A DNA stretch of 5,489 nt from Nitrososphaerota archaeon (lineage in GTDB: Archaea; Thermoproteota; Nitrososphaeria; Nitrososphaerales; JAHFOH01). The DNA is taken from NCBI GenBank assembly GCA_023266955.1, contig JAHFOH010000101.1, positions 1-5,489 on the forward strand, written 5' to 3'. Position 1 is the first letter of the stretch. Each line of letters begins with the position of its first letter. The position numbers were made by a program, and so were the translations under genes. Under the pieces are notes generated by a model. The model was not told the origin of the DNA, ran no database searches, and was given only the letters and a program-made list of their open reading frames with translations. This document shows, piece after piece, positions 1-5,180 of this stretch.

Positions 1-2316
1 GTAGACCTGTGGGAGACCTAAGGTTGAAGTTTCGCCGACAGAGGCGATCAAAAGTGTTGCTGAAGCTAGCTTTGGCTCGAATCCACCCTTGCTTACAACA
101 GCTGTTACTGTGTAGTTACCAGGTGCTGTCGGCACAAAGGTAGCCGTTGCAATACCAGAACTGTCGCTCCATGCTCCGACACTGGTTAAGTTGCCTCCTT
201 GAACTTGCCATGAAACGCTTGCGTTCGCGAGAGGCACCTTTCCAGTTGAAACCTTCACAGAGAGCCTTGATGTTTCAAGAACCTTCAAACTATTCGGCTG
301 AGCAGTCATCGAAACCTCCATAGGAAGGGTAACAGTTGTAAGCGTTGTTGATGACGCAACGAACCCTTGGGCAAGACCGGAAATTGTCACTCGGCAGGGT
401 GACATGCAGGCCGAAGTTGTGGGGTAGAAGATGCCTATTCCGAAGGAGTGAAACGGCTCGATTACAACTTCCGGGTCAGTCTTTCCTACCTTAGGATCGT
501 TGCTGACTAGCTTTAGTGTGACAGGTGTATCGATCTTGGCGGGATTTCCTGAAGAGTCTGTGAGTTGAACGACTATGGCTGGATGACCAATACCATCCGT
601 CAATAATTGGTCTGGAACAGATGTGACTGAGAGAACTGTGGGACGGGGTTCACTTGTGCTAATATCCAAGGTCAGAGGAGGAAAGCCGGAAACCGAAGCC
701 GTAATCGTTGTCTTGCCCGCCGTGGTGGACGTGGAGAAGGAAGTGATAACGTAGATAGATCCAGCTGGTATCAGGACTTGCCTCTCTACTTTACCTACCT
801 CGGGGGCCGAAGAAGAGAGTTGTACCGCAATGTCGAACGGTGCTTTTGCCGGCGCGCCAGTTAGTCCATCCAAAAGACCTAACACAAGAGCTGGGTAACC
901 TTCACCGGATGCCGGCAACATCGGAGGCGCGCTTAGAAGGAAAAGTAGAGAGGCAACCTGTCCCCTGCTGTCTACGGTCAGACGACTCGGCGTATAACCT
1001 CCAGCGAGTGCAGTGACAACTAGCTGTCCCGCTCTGAATGTGGTTTGAATTGTGGCCAAACCGTAGTTGTCTCCCTTCCTAACTGAGACGCTGGGCGAGA
1101 CACTTGCGATGGAACTATCTGAAGACTTTAGATCAACCATTAAATCGGTAGGCGCATAGAGGGGCCTGCCGGCCTGAGAAAAGAGCTGTACCATTAGAGA
1201 TCCGTTATACGGTATGGAATCAGGAGAAAGCACCCCGGGAATCAGATATGTTACTAAAGATGGAGACACACCAGGACTCATGTCGGCTTGCATGAAGGTA
1301 ATGCTTCTAGAGTCACTTACGTATGAACCCGAGCTGACAGTTATTAGTGCCTGGTCAGCTGCAACCCCGACTTTCAAACTTCCAGCTTCAAGAGTGAAAG
1401 TTACATAACTTGTTCCCGCGGTTATCAGAACCTTCGGCGTGGACAAGGTCAGTAAATCGAGTCGGGATGAACTCACTGCAACTTCAACATCTTCGGGAGC
1501 CTTCGCTGGTGTACCGCTAGCATCAAGAATCTGTACTGCGCCATACGCCACGGATCTTCCGTCGCCCGGCAACCTGTCAGGTGCTAGGTAGAGACGTAGT
1601 CTCGAGGGAGATGGGCCCTTGACCGAAATCGTCGTCTTAGCTCCAACATAGCCTTCGGCAGAAGCTGTGACGGTTGTGGAGCCAGCCCTGAAGCTTGCGC
1701 GGAAGCTTGCCACCGTCGAAGTTTCACCCTGGGGCATAATTACTTCAGGCTCAACAGCACCGATTCTAACGTCCGATGAGGCTAGCGTGACGCGTACGCT
1801 GGCGGGTGATTTAGTAGGTCTGCCTCTAGAGTCCTGCAGCTGAATAATAACAAATCCTCTTGAATCCTTTTCGGCCGGCAGTACAGGAGGCGCCCCGTAC
1901 ACCGCAAGTTTGGTTGGGAATCCAACTGGTTCTGCTGAGGCAACATTTAGTTTCGCCGGCTCATATGCCTCTGCTGAAGCGGAAATTACAGCCCTTCCAG
2001 GAAGCGTCGAATGAACTTGTGCGAAGCGGCCTGATTCTCCCACGGAGATAACAATTGAGGCTTCCACATTTGCAACTTGGGGGTCAGAGGAGAACAGTTG
2101 AATCGTCACATCTGAGGGGACAATAGCAATTTTGCCCTGTAGAGTTCTCAGCTGCACATAGATGAATGAAGTACTGTTATCCGCCGTCAGCACTTGAGGA
2201 GCACTGAAGAGAACAAGTCTTGCAGTCGCAGCGGCATAGGCAGGAAGCAGCTGAGGCTGCAGCATGATTGCCCCTGCTAGTATCGATAGGACTAGCATTA
2301 GGGATGTTCTTCTCAA
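1..2316 (-). CDS. Secreted Ig-like repeat surface protein (C-terminus outside window)
   Basis: The frame is open from a TGA just upstream of the start to the left edge, giving 772 codons without a stop. I chose the TTG at 2316-2314; the only nearby alternative is ATG at 2298-2296. The TTG gives a Sec-type signal peptide: Arg-Arg, a hydrophobic core at residues 6-19, and a likely cleavage after P-A-Y-A (residue 28). Six related units follow, at about 31-130, 131-235, 236-348, 350-452, 453-556 and 557-665. The shared pattern is an APxxLPADG-like strand, VQLxDxxGxPAKAP, SSSDPxVGxVE, and GxTTITASAxGY. Residues 666-760 differ and resemble a bacterial Ig-like Big_1/invasin domain, with DSSGIATATF and APGNYTVTA. 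There are five N-x-S/T sequons (47, 371, 698, 709, 734). The only cysteines are C637 and C641. Probable role: extracellular structure or adhesion. Fold and location are inferred; the ligand and membrane anchor are unknown. Confidence 0.9.
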   Translation of the reverse strand, partial: MRRTSLMLVLSILAGAIMLQPQLLPAYAAATARLVLFSAPQVLTADNSTSFIYVQLRTLQGKIAIVPSDVTIQLFSSDPQVANVEASIVISVGESGRFAQVHSTLPGRAVISASAEAYEPAKLNVASAEPVGFPTKLAVYGAPPVLPAEKDSRGFVIIQLQDSRGRPTKSPASVRVTLASSDVRIGAVEPEVIMPQGETSTVASFRASFRAGSTTVTASAEGYVGAKTTISVKGPSPSRLRLYLAPDRLPGDGRSVAYGAVQILDASGTPAKAPEDVEVAVSSSRLDLLTLSTPKVLITAGTSYVTFTLEAGSLKVGVAADQALITVSSGSYVSDSRSITFMQADMSPGVSPSLVTYLIPGVLSPDSIPYNGSLMVQLFSQAGRPLYAPTDLMVDLKSSDSSIASVSPSVSVRKGDNYGLATIQTTFRAGQLVVTALAGGYTPSRLTVDSRGQVASLLFLLSAPPMLPASGEGYPALVLGLLDGLTGAPAKAPFDIAVQLSSSAPEVGKVERQVLIPAGSIYVITSFSTSTTAGKTTITASVSGFPPLTLDISTSEPRPTVLSVTSVPDQLLTDGIGHPAIVVQLTDSSGNPAKIDTPVTLKLVSNDPKVGKTDPEVVIEPFHSFGIGIFYPTTSACMSPCRVTISGLAQGFVASSTTLTTVTLPMEVSMTAQPNSLKVLETSRLSVKVSTGKVPLANASVSWQVQGGNLTSVGAWSDSSGIATATFVPTAPGNYTVTAVVSKGGFEPKLASATLLIASVGETSTLGLPQVY

Positions 2317-2348
2317 CCTGCTGATGCAAGAGACGACTCGCGATCAAC

Positions 2349-2358
2349 TTATTATAAA
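2349..2358 (-). promoter_or_regulatory. TATA box of the Ig-like surface protein gene
   Basis: On the minus strand this reads TTTATAATAA, a strong archaeal TATA element. Its centre is about 38 nt before the TTG start, which predicts a leader of roughly 10-14 nt. No convincing Shine-Dalgarno sequence is present; only an AGG lies directly against the TTG. Confidence 0.6.
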
Positions 2359-2503
2359 TCAGGAAGAACTGCAAGTGAGCACTTAACGTTCAAGCTAGTA
2401 TTGACTCCTAGACACTATTAGATGGCTGGTCTCTTGATACGCGCTCTGGTTGGGTACGACTAGAACAAGTTACTACTTATTAGATACTTATGGTACTGAG
2501 GGA

Positions 2504-2511
2504 TTTTTAAG
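2504..2511 (+). promoter_or_regulatory. TATA-like element of the 2586-3430 operon
   Basis: TTTTTAAG follows a purine-rich GAGGGA that could act as a BRE. It lies about 78 nt before the ATG at 2586, so transcription from it would give a leader of about 50 nt. A weaker alternative, CTTTAAC at 2561-2567, is about 22 nt before the ATG and would give a leaderless transcript. The sequence alone does not decide between them. Confidence 0.4.
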
Positions 2512-2585
2512 TGCTGAATTCTCTCGCCGAAGTTCACACGACAGGTGAGTAGCCCACGAGCTTTAACACGGTCACTCTTCCTTCC

Positions 2586-3086
2586 ATGAAATTCCTAGGC
2601 TTCAGTTGGCTTGGATTTTTGCTGGGGTTTGGCCTAGAACAGCTCCACCTGGGTTGGATTGCATTGGCTCTCGGATTTTTTCTCGGCTCTACCGGGATTT
2701 TGCCACGCCTGTCTTCGAAAGACATCTCGTTGAAAACATCCCCCTCAAGGGAGTTAGATTGGCTAGTAACAAAAGGCATCATCATACAAAGGGCTGACAC
2801 TACGGGTCAGGTCAGGCATACAATCTCCTCTCAATTCGAGCGGCAGCTTGCGAAGCATCTTTCCGATTTGGAGGAGACCGAGCATGATCCTTCAGAAGTG
2901 CTGCACAAGGCAGCGCTAAAGTCAATCATCAACGCTGCTGGCGGAGGGAGTACAGAGGACCATGACAGACTCTATGTTCGCATGAACCTTATTCTTACTA
3001 TTCTGCCTACGAATAGCATCCTCAAGAGAATCAGTGAGGATATGGAAGAGATCCGTATGGGTAAAGCGGATGAAGAGAGGAGATAG
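2586..3086 (+). CDS. Membrane-hairpin protein with cytosolic-type soluble tail, function unknown
   Basis: This 166-residue protein is not a family I recognise. Two closely spaced hydrophobic segments (about residues 4-20 and 22-40) form a probable membrane hairpin with almost no loop. The remaining ~125 residues are soluble, charged and probably helical. Within them, residues 56-92 (LDWLVTKGII, a short hairpin, then HTISSQFERQLAKHL) loosely recall the back half of a winged-helix domain, but this is too weak to assign. The C-terminus is strongly charged (EDMEEIRMGKADEERR). The ATG is the only start after an in-frame TAG at 2550-2552. It lacks a Shine-Dalgarno sequence, as expected for a first gene in an archaeal operon. 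Its stop is 2 bases before the next gene, so it is almost certainly co-transcribed with that winged-helix protein. A membrane partner or sensor for that regulator is a plausible inference. Confidence 0.8.
   Translation: MKFLGFSWLGFLLGFGLEQLHLGWIALALGFFLGSTGILPRLSSKDISLKTSPSRELDWLVTKGIIIQRADTTGQVRHTISSQFERQLAKHLSDLEETEHDPSEVLHKAALKSIINAAGGGSTEDHDRLYVRMNLILTILPTNSILKRISEDMEEIRMGKADEERR
3075..3082 (+). promoter_or_regulatory. Shine-Dalgarno sequence for the winged-helix gene at 3089
   Basis: GAGAGGAG ends 6 nt before the ATG and complements the archaeal 16S rRNA 3' end. It lies inside the last codons of the upstream gene. It is the clearest ribosome binding site in the window and fixes this start as an operon-internal one. 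Confidence 0.75.
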
Positions 3087-3088
3087 AG

Positions 3089-3430
3089 ATGGAATTCGAT
3101 GATCCCAACGATGTAGCCGGAAGGGAAGTTCTGCAGTTAAAACGAAGAACGAGGATGACGATTTATCTTGACATTCTTTCTGCAGTGGATCGGGTGAAAC
3201 TCAAATACGGACTTGCGAAGATGACCAGGGTACAGTACCAAGTGAATGTTCCCTATGACAGGTTCAAAACTTATGTCGACGAATTGGTTCGACTAGGTCT
3301 GATTGAATTGGGAAGTCAGCTCTCACTAACTCAGAAAGGTGAATCCTACGTACTCGAGTACAAGAGGTTCAGGGGTTTCTTGGAAGGTATAGGAATTCCG
3401 ACCGAAACTGAATCCGCTTACGCTGTCTGA
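3089..3430 (+). CDS. Small winged-helix DNA-binding protein (HTH_45-like)
   Basis: This 113-residue protein is a probable transcription regulator. After a ~20-residue N-terminal extension, a helix at about 22-35 leads into TRVQYQVNVPYDRFKTYVDE at 46-65, the helix-turn-helix. GLIELGSQLSLTQKG (70-84) follows as the beta wing, then a C-terminal helix with EYKRF. This order (helix, x-YxxxVPYxRF, GL(I/V), strand, LTxxGE) matches the short archaeal winged-helix proteins usually assigned to HTH_45. The same residues recur in the proteins at 3525-3854 and 4664-5008, so it is a more distant paralogue of both. There is no ligand or phospho-acceptor domain, which suggests it senses through a partner. 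The obvious candidate is the membrane protein encoded 2 bases upstream. The DNA target is unknown. Confidence 0.85.
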   Translation: MEFDDPNDVAGREVLQLKRRTRMTIYLDILSAVDRVKLKYGLAKMTRVQYQVNVPYDRFKTYVDELVRLGLIELGSQLSLTQKGESYVLEYKRFRGFLEGIGIPTETESAYAV

Positions 3431-3463
3431 TTCCTTTAACAATTACATAAAGTCACCCACACA

Positions 3464-3470
3464 TTTATTG
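3464..3470 (+). promoter_or_regulatory. Candidate TATA element for the winged-helix gene at 3525
   Basis: TTTATTG lies about 58 nt before the TTG, giving a predicted leader of about 30 nt that would contain the inverted repeat at 3516-3535. A second, weaker candidate, ATTATGA at 3499-3505, is about 23 nt before the TTG and would make the transcript leaderless. Confidence 0.35.
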
Positions 3471-3515
3471 AAATTCCAGTCTAGAAAACATAGTGCGCAT
3501 TATGAGTAGCTACCG

Positions 3516-3535
3516 CTAGGGACATTGCGCCCTAG
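3516..3535 (+). repeat. Inverted repeat across the TTG start of the winged-helix gene
   Basis: CTAGGG at 3516-3521 and CCCTAG at 3530-3535 are perfect inverted arms separated by 8 bases. The start codon TTG (3525-3527) lies in the loop. It could be an operator for self-repression or an RNA hairpin that affects start-codon access. The arms are only 6 bp, so chance is possible. Confidence 0.45.
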
Positions 3536-3854
3536 TTGGAATAACAAGTTAGGCCGGCCAAGGAGGGAGAAGAAGGAGATTATCGCTGATCTCGTTAGGG
3601 CGGTACAATCAGAACAGGGTAATTTCACTCAGAGAGAAGCTGTATTAACCCGGGTTTACTACAAAATCAGAGTTCCGTATACTAGATTTAGGAAGCATTT
3701 GACAGCTGCAGTTGAAGAAGCGCTGGTTAGATTAGTTGAGAACAGACTCTTCATTACCCACATGGGAGAAGAGTTTCTAGTAAACCATGATAAGGTTCTC
3801 GCCATAGTTGGAAGGGCAAAAGACGACCATACACTTCTCGCAGCTTCTCTTTGA
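3525..3854 (+). CDS. Winged-helix DNA-binding protein, paralogue A of the duplicated pair
   Basis: This 109-residue basic protein is a probable transcription regulator. RPRREKKEIIADLVRAV (11-27) forms the first helix. TRVYYKIRVPYTRFRKHL (42-59) is the helix-turn-helix with the recognition helix, and RLFITHMGEEFL (74-85) is the wing and following helix. Residues 11-95 align without gaps to residues 30-114 of the protein at 4664-5008, with 48 of 85 identical by my count. It also has a unique ~14-residue tail. TTG is the only possible start after an in-frame TAG at 3507-3509, and the alignment with its paralogue agrees with this length. It converges on the membrane gene at 3874-4305, with 19 bp between the stop codons, so the two could interfere through antisense read-through. 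An effector domain is absent. The fold call is firm; the target is unknown. Confidence 0.82.
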   Translation: MRPSWNNKLGRPRREKKEIIADLVRAVQSEQGNFTQREAVLTRVYYKIRVPYTRFRKHLTAAVEEALVRLVENRLFITHMGEEFLVNHDKVLAIVGRAKDDHTLLAASL

Positions 3855-3873
3855 TGATTCAAGAAATCGGGCT

Positions 3874-4305
3874 TCAGAATGGAAGAACGCCAGCCACATA
3901 GAAGCCTATCAGTGTGAAGGCGATCGTCTGGGAGTACATGAAGATCATGAAGCTGGAGAATTCTTTCATCGAGACTGATTTTAGTTTTCCCCATCCTAAT
4001 ACGGATAGTTGTCCCCCCCATTTTCGAATTATGGCTGCTTCCATTATGCCTACTAATAGCCACATGATTGATGCGATTTGGAAGAAGAGCCAAAGGCTCC
4101 CTATTCGAAAGATTTGTCGAGCGATGAATCCGATTGCAAAATATAGTGCTGTGTTTTCGAGTGTAGTGAACAACTTTTTCGTTGGATTACCCTTGTATGC
4201 TCTGTTGTAGTCGACCAGGTTTATGATATACCCGAGAATCGGGATGAAGTAGAGAAGTGATCTGTATCCGCTGTAGAAGGCGGCCGGCTCGTCTGAGTCA
4301 GGCAA
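3874..4305 (-). CDS. Small multi-pass membrane protein, paralogue A
   Basis: This 143-residue protein has no family I can name. Four hydrophobic segments are visible at about 17-32, 52-66, 70-93 and 117-139. A short acidic N-terminus precedes the first. Basic stretches (NRAYKGNPTKK, 34-44, and IRKWG, 93-97) suggest cytosolic loops. ENTALYF (50-56), E89-x3-IRKWG (to 97), GY (25-26) and RAYK (35-38) recur in the partial protein at 5181-5489, which shows common descent. I used TTG at 4305-4303, the only start before an in-frame TAG at 4317-4315. A TATA element lies about 35 nt upstream. Several overlapping frames exist on both strands here; this one is preferred because of its paralogue, promoter and membrane pattern. 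It converges with a winged-helix gene, and the other copy of the pair is divergent, so the association has survived rearrangement. It may be a membrane partner of that regulator (inference). Confidence 0.82.
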   Translation of the reverse strand: MPDSDEPAAFYSGYRSLLYFIPILGYIINLVDYNRAYKGNPTKKLFTTLENTALYFAIGFIARQIFRIGSLWLFFQIASIMWLLVGIMEAAIIRKWGGQLSVLGWGKLKSVSMKEFSSFMIFMYSQTIAFTLIGFYVAGVLPF

Positions 4306-4335
4306 AAACGCATCCTACGTCTGTGCTCAATCGTT

Positions 4336-4343
4336 ACTTAAAA
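4336..4343 (-). promoter_or_regulatory. TATA box of membrane protein A
   Basis: On the minus strand this reads TTTTAAGT, centred about 35 nt before the TTG start. The spacing is close to that of the surface-protein gene (38) and the small gene at 4385-4489 (34), predicting a leader of about 8-10 nt. Confidence 0.5.
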
Positions 4344-4384
4344 CGCTGAGCCTTGGTTTCGAATGACTTTCGCGCACGATGGAT

Positions 4385-4489
4385 CTATGTTATGCTCAGA
4401 AAAACAAGGTAGGAGAAGAGTACTACAAGCGGAACTATACTAATGGCGATCCAGGGGCCTACTCTTTTGTCAGCCTGTTCCTTGGTCAA
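4385..4489 (-). CDS. Probable 34-residue single-span membrane protein
   Basis: The frame starts at TTG (4489-4487) and ends at TAG (4387-4385). The protein begins MTKEQADKRVGPW, a charged and probably cytosolic N-terminus. One hydrophobic stretch (about residues 14-33, WIAISIVPLVVLF followed by SYLVFLSIT) runs to the C-terminus. The upstream in-frame TAG leaves no other ATG, GTG or TTG start. A TATA-like TTTTTAGA is centred about 34 nt upstream, the same spacing as the neighbouring minus-strand gene. The coding part is only 105 nt, so chance is the main alternative. The charged head, clean membrane segment and well-placed promoter favour a real gene. It lies upstream of membrane protein A on the same strand, which has its own TATA box, and between the two copies of the duplicated pair. 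No homologue is recognised. Confidence 0.45.
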   Translation of the reverse strand: MTKEQADKRVGPWIAISIVPLVVLFSYLVFLSIT

Positions 4490-4518
4490 CGTTCGTTGTA
4501 AATGCGTTTCGTCCTACT

Positions 4519-4526
4519 TCTAAAAA
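4519..4526 (-). promoter_or_regulatory. TATA-like element of the 34-residue gene
   Basis: On the minus strand this reads TTTTTAGA, centred about 34 nt before the TTG at 4489. It supports transcription of the small gene, with an expected leader of under 12 nt. Confidence 0.4.
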
Positions 4527-4540
4527 GTGACACGCACGAT

Positions 4541-4578
4541 GTGTGAGCACACTAAGTGTTTCTCATAGCCGCTCACAC
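4541..4578. repeat. Nested inverted repeats in the gap below winged-helix gene B
   Basis: GTGTGAGC at 4541-4548 is the exact reverse complement of GCTCACAC at 4571-4578. Inside it, ACACT-A-AGTGT at 4549-4559 is a perfect shorter palindrome flanked by GAG and CTC. The structures are mutually compatible only in part. The block lies between the stop of winged-helix gene B and the TATA of the 34-residue gene, both on the minus strand. It could be an operator, or a hairpin in the 3' end of the upstream transcript. No T-run typical of an archaeal terminator follows on the minus strand before the small gene's TATA element. Confidence 0.5.
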
Positions 4579-4663
4579 CTGTCAACCAATGGTGAACAGA
4601 ATGACGTAATGCACGTGAGTTTCTTCCCAAACCAAGTCGTTACCTGAGAGATGTGCTGCTTTG

Positions 4664-5008
4664 TCAAACTAGGTTGATAACTCTATCATAGTTTTCAAGA
4701 AATTCTTCTCCAACTTGGGTGAGGAACAATCTTCGCCTAGATACTCTGACCAGGCCTGATTGAAGCGCAGCGTCCAGGTGCATCCTGAATCTGTTGTAAG
4801 GGACTCGGATTCTGTATTGGATGCGGGTAAATATAGCGCCTTCCTCGGGAAATCTAGCTTGCTCCGATCGTATAGCCTTTAACAGATCCGCGATTATCTC
4901 CGTCTTCTCCCTTTTTGGCCGAGGTCGCTTACTCTCCGACTGGCGGTACAACGTCTCCATCTTAAGCACTGATTGTGAGGACCAGTATTTCTTGATCGTG
5001 GATGGCAT
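4664..5008 (-). CDS. Winged-helix DNA-binding protein, paralogue B of the duplicated pair
   Basis: This is a 114-residue protein from the outermost ATG (5008-5006). KRPRPKREKTEIIADLLKAI (27-46) leads to TRIQYRIRVPYNRFRMHL (61-78), the helix-turn-helix. RRLFLTQVGEEFL (92-104) is the wing and next helix. It is 48/85 identical to the protein at 3525-3854 and shares its core with the one at 3089-3430. The start is uncertain. An internal ATG at 4960-4958 would give 98 residues and an N-terminus as short as that of paralogue A. A weak TATA-like AAATACT (4984-4990) sits at leaderless distance from it, while nothing comparable precedes 5008. I lean to the internal start but report the longer frame. 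It diverges from membrane gene B, so one control region can serve both. It is a probable transcription regulator of unknown target. Confidence 0.83.
   Translation of the reverse strand: MPSTIKKYWSSQSVLKMETLYRQSESKRPRPKREKTEIIADLLKAIRSEQARFPEEGAIFTRIQYRIRVPYNRFRMHLDAALQSGLVRVSRRRLFLTQVGEEFLENYDRVINLV
4984..4990 (-). promoter_or_regulatory. Weak TATA-like element before the internal ATG of winged-helix gene B
   Basis: On the minus strand this reads AAATACT, centred about 27 nt before the ATG at 4960. The distance is right for a leaderless transcript, but the match is poor. If real, the gene starts at 4960 rather than 5008. Confidence 0.25.
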
Positions 5009-5152
5009 ATCTGGATTGCATATCTGTATGTCTGAAGCCTAATCCAAGCACCAGCCTATTGGAGCCGACAAGACCCTAAACCGTACTAATAGTCTAGTGC
5101 GACTGCTCACCACACCTTGTGATTGAATCAGGATGTTTGTATCTTGTAACAG

Positions 5153-5161
5153 TTTAAATAA
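5153..5161 (+). promoter_or_regulatory. TATA box of membrane protein B
   Basis: TTTAAATAA is a strong TATA element, centred about 24 nt before the GTG at 5181. Transcription would therefore begin at or next to the start codon, giving a leaderless mRNA. Confidence 0.6.
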
Positions 5162-5180
5162 GTAACAGTGCGCATGAGAG

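Noticed and set aside
1214..2051. Two 63-64 codon plus-strand frames
   Set aside because: Both are antisense to the surface-protein gene, whose repeats explain the region.
2305..2316. Arg-Arg at the surface-protein N-terminus as a Tat signal
   Set aside because: The residues after RR are T-S-L, not the x-F-L-K type, so ordinary Sec export is the simpler reading.
1..2316. Internal repeats as a CRISPR-like or mobile structure
   Set aside because: The repeats are protein-level, diverged and in frame. No terminal inverted repeats, transposase or direct-repeat array are present.
2177..2374. 65-codon minus-strand frame at the surface-protein start
   Set aside because: It overlaps the signal peptide and first repeat in another frame, and the surface-protein frame is open for 772 codons.
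2423..2464. 13-codon ATG frame in the surface-protein/operon intergenic region
   Set aside because: It is too short and has no membrane pattern, ribosome binding site or well-placed TATA element.
2534..2800. 88-codon minus-strand frame covering the start of the 2586 gene
   Set aside because: It is composition-driven and opposite a gene with two membrane segments and an operon partner. No recognisable domain or promoter was seen.
3659..4093. 144-codon minus-strand frame overlapping both winged-helix A and membrane protein A
   Set aside because: It is antisense to a clear winged-helix gene and out of frame with the membrane gene. Its translation has no domain pattern, no paralogue and no promoter.
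3914..4210. 98-codon plus-strand frame
   Set aside because: It is antisense to membrane protein A, whose frame is supported by the paralogue at 5181-5489.
4821..5042. 73-codon plus-strand frame
   Set aside because: It is the antisense shadow of winged-helix B.
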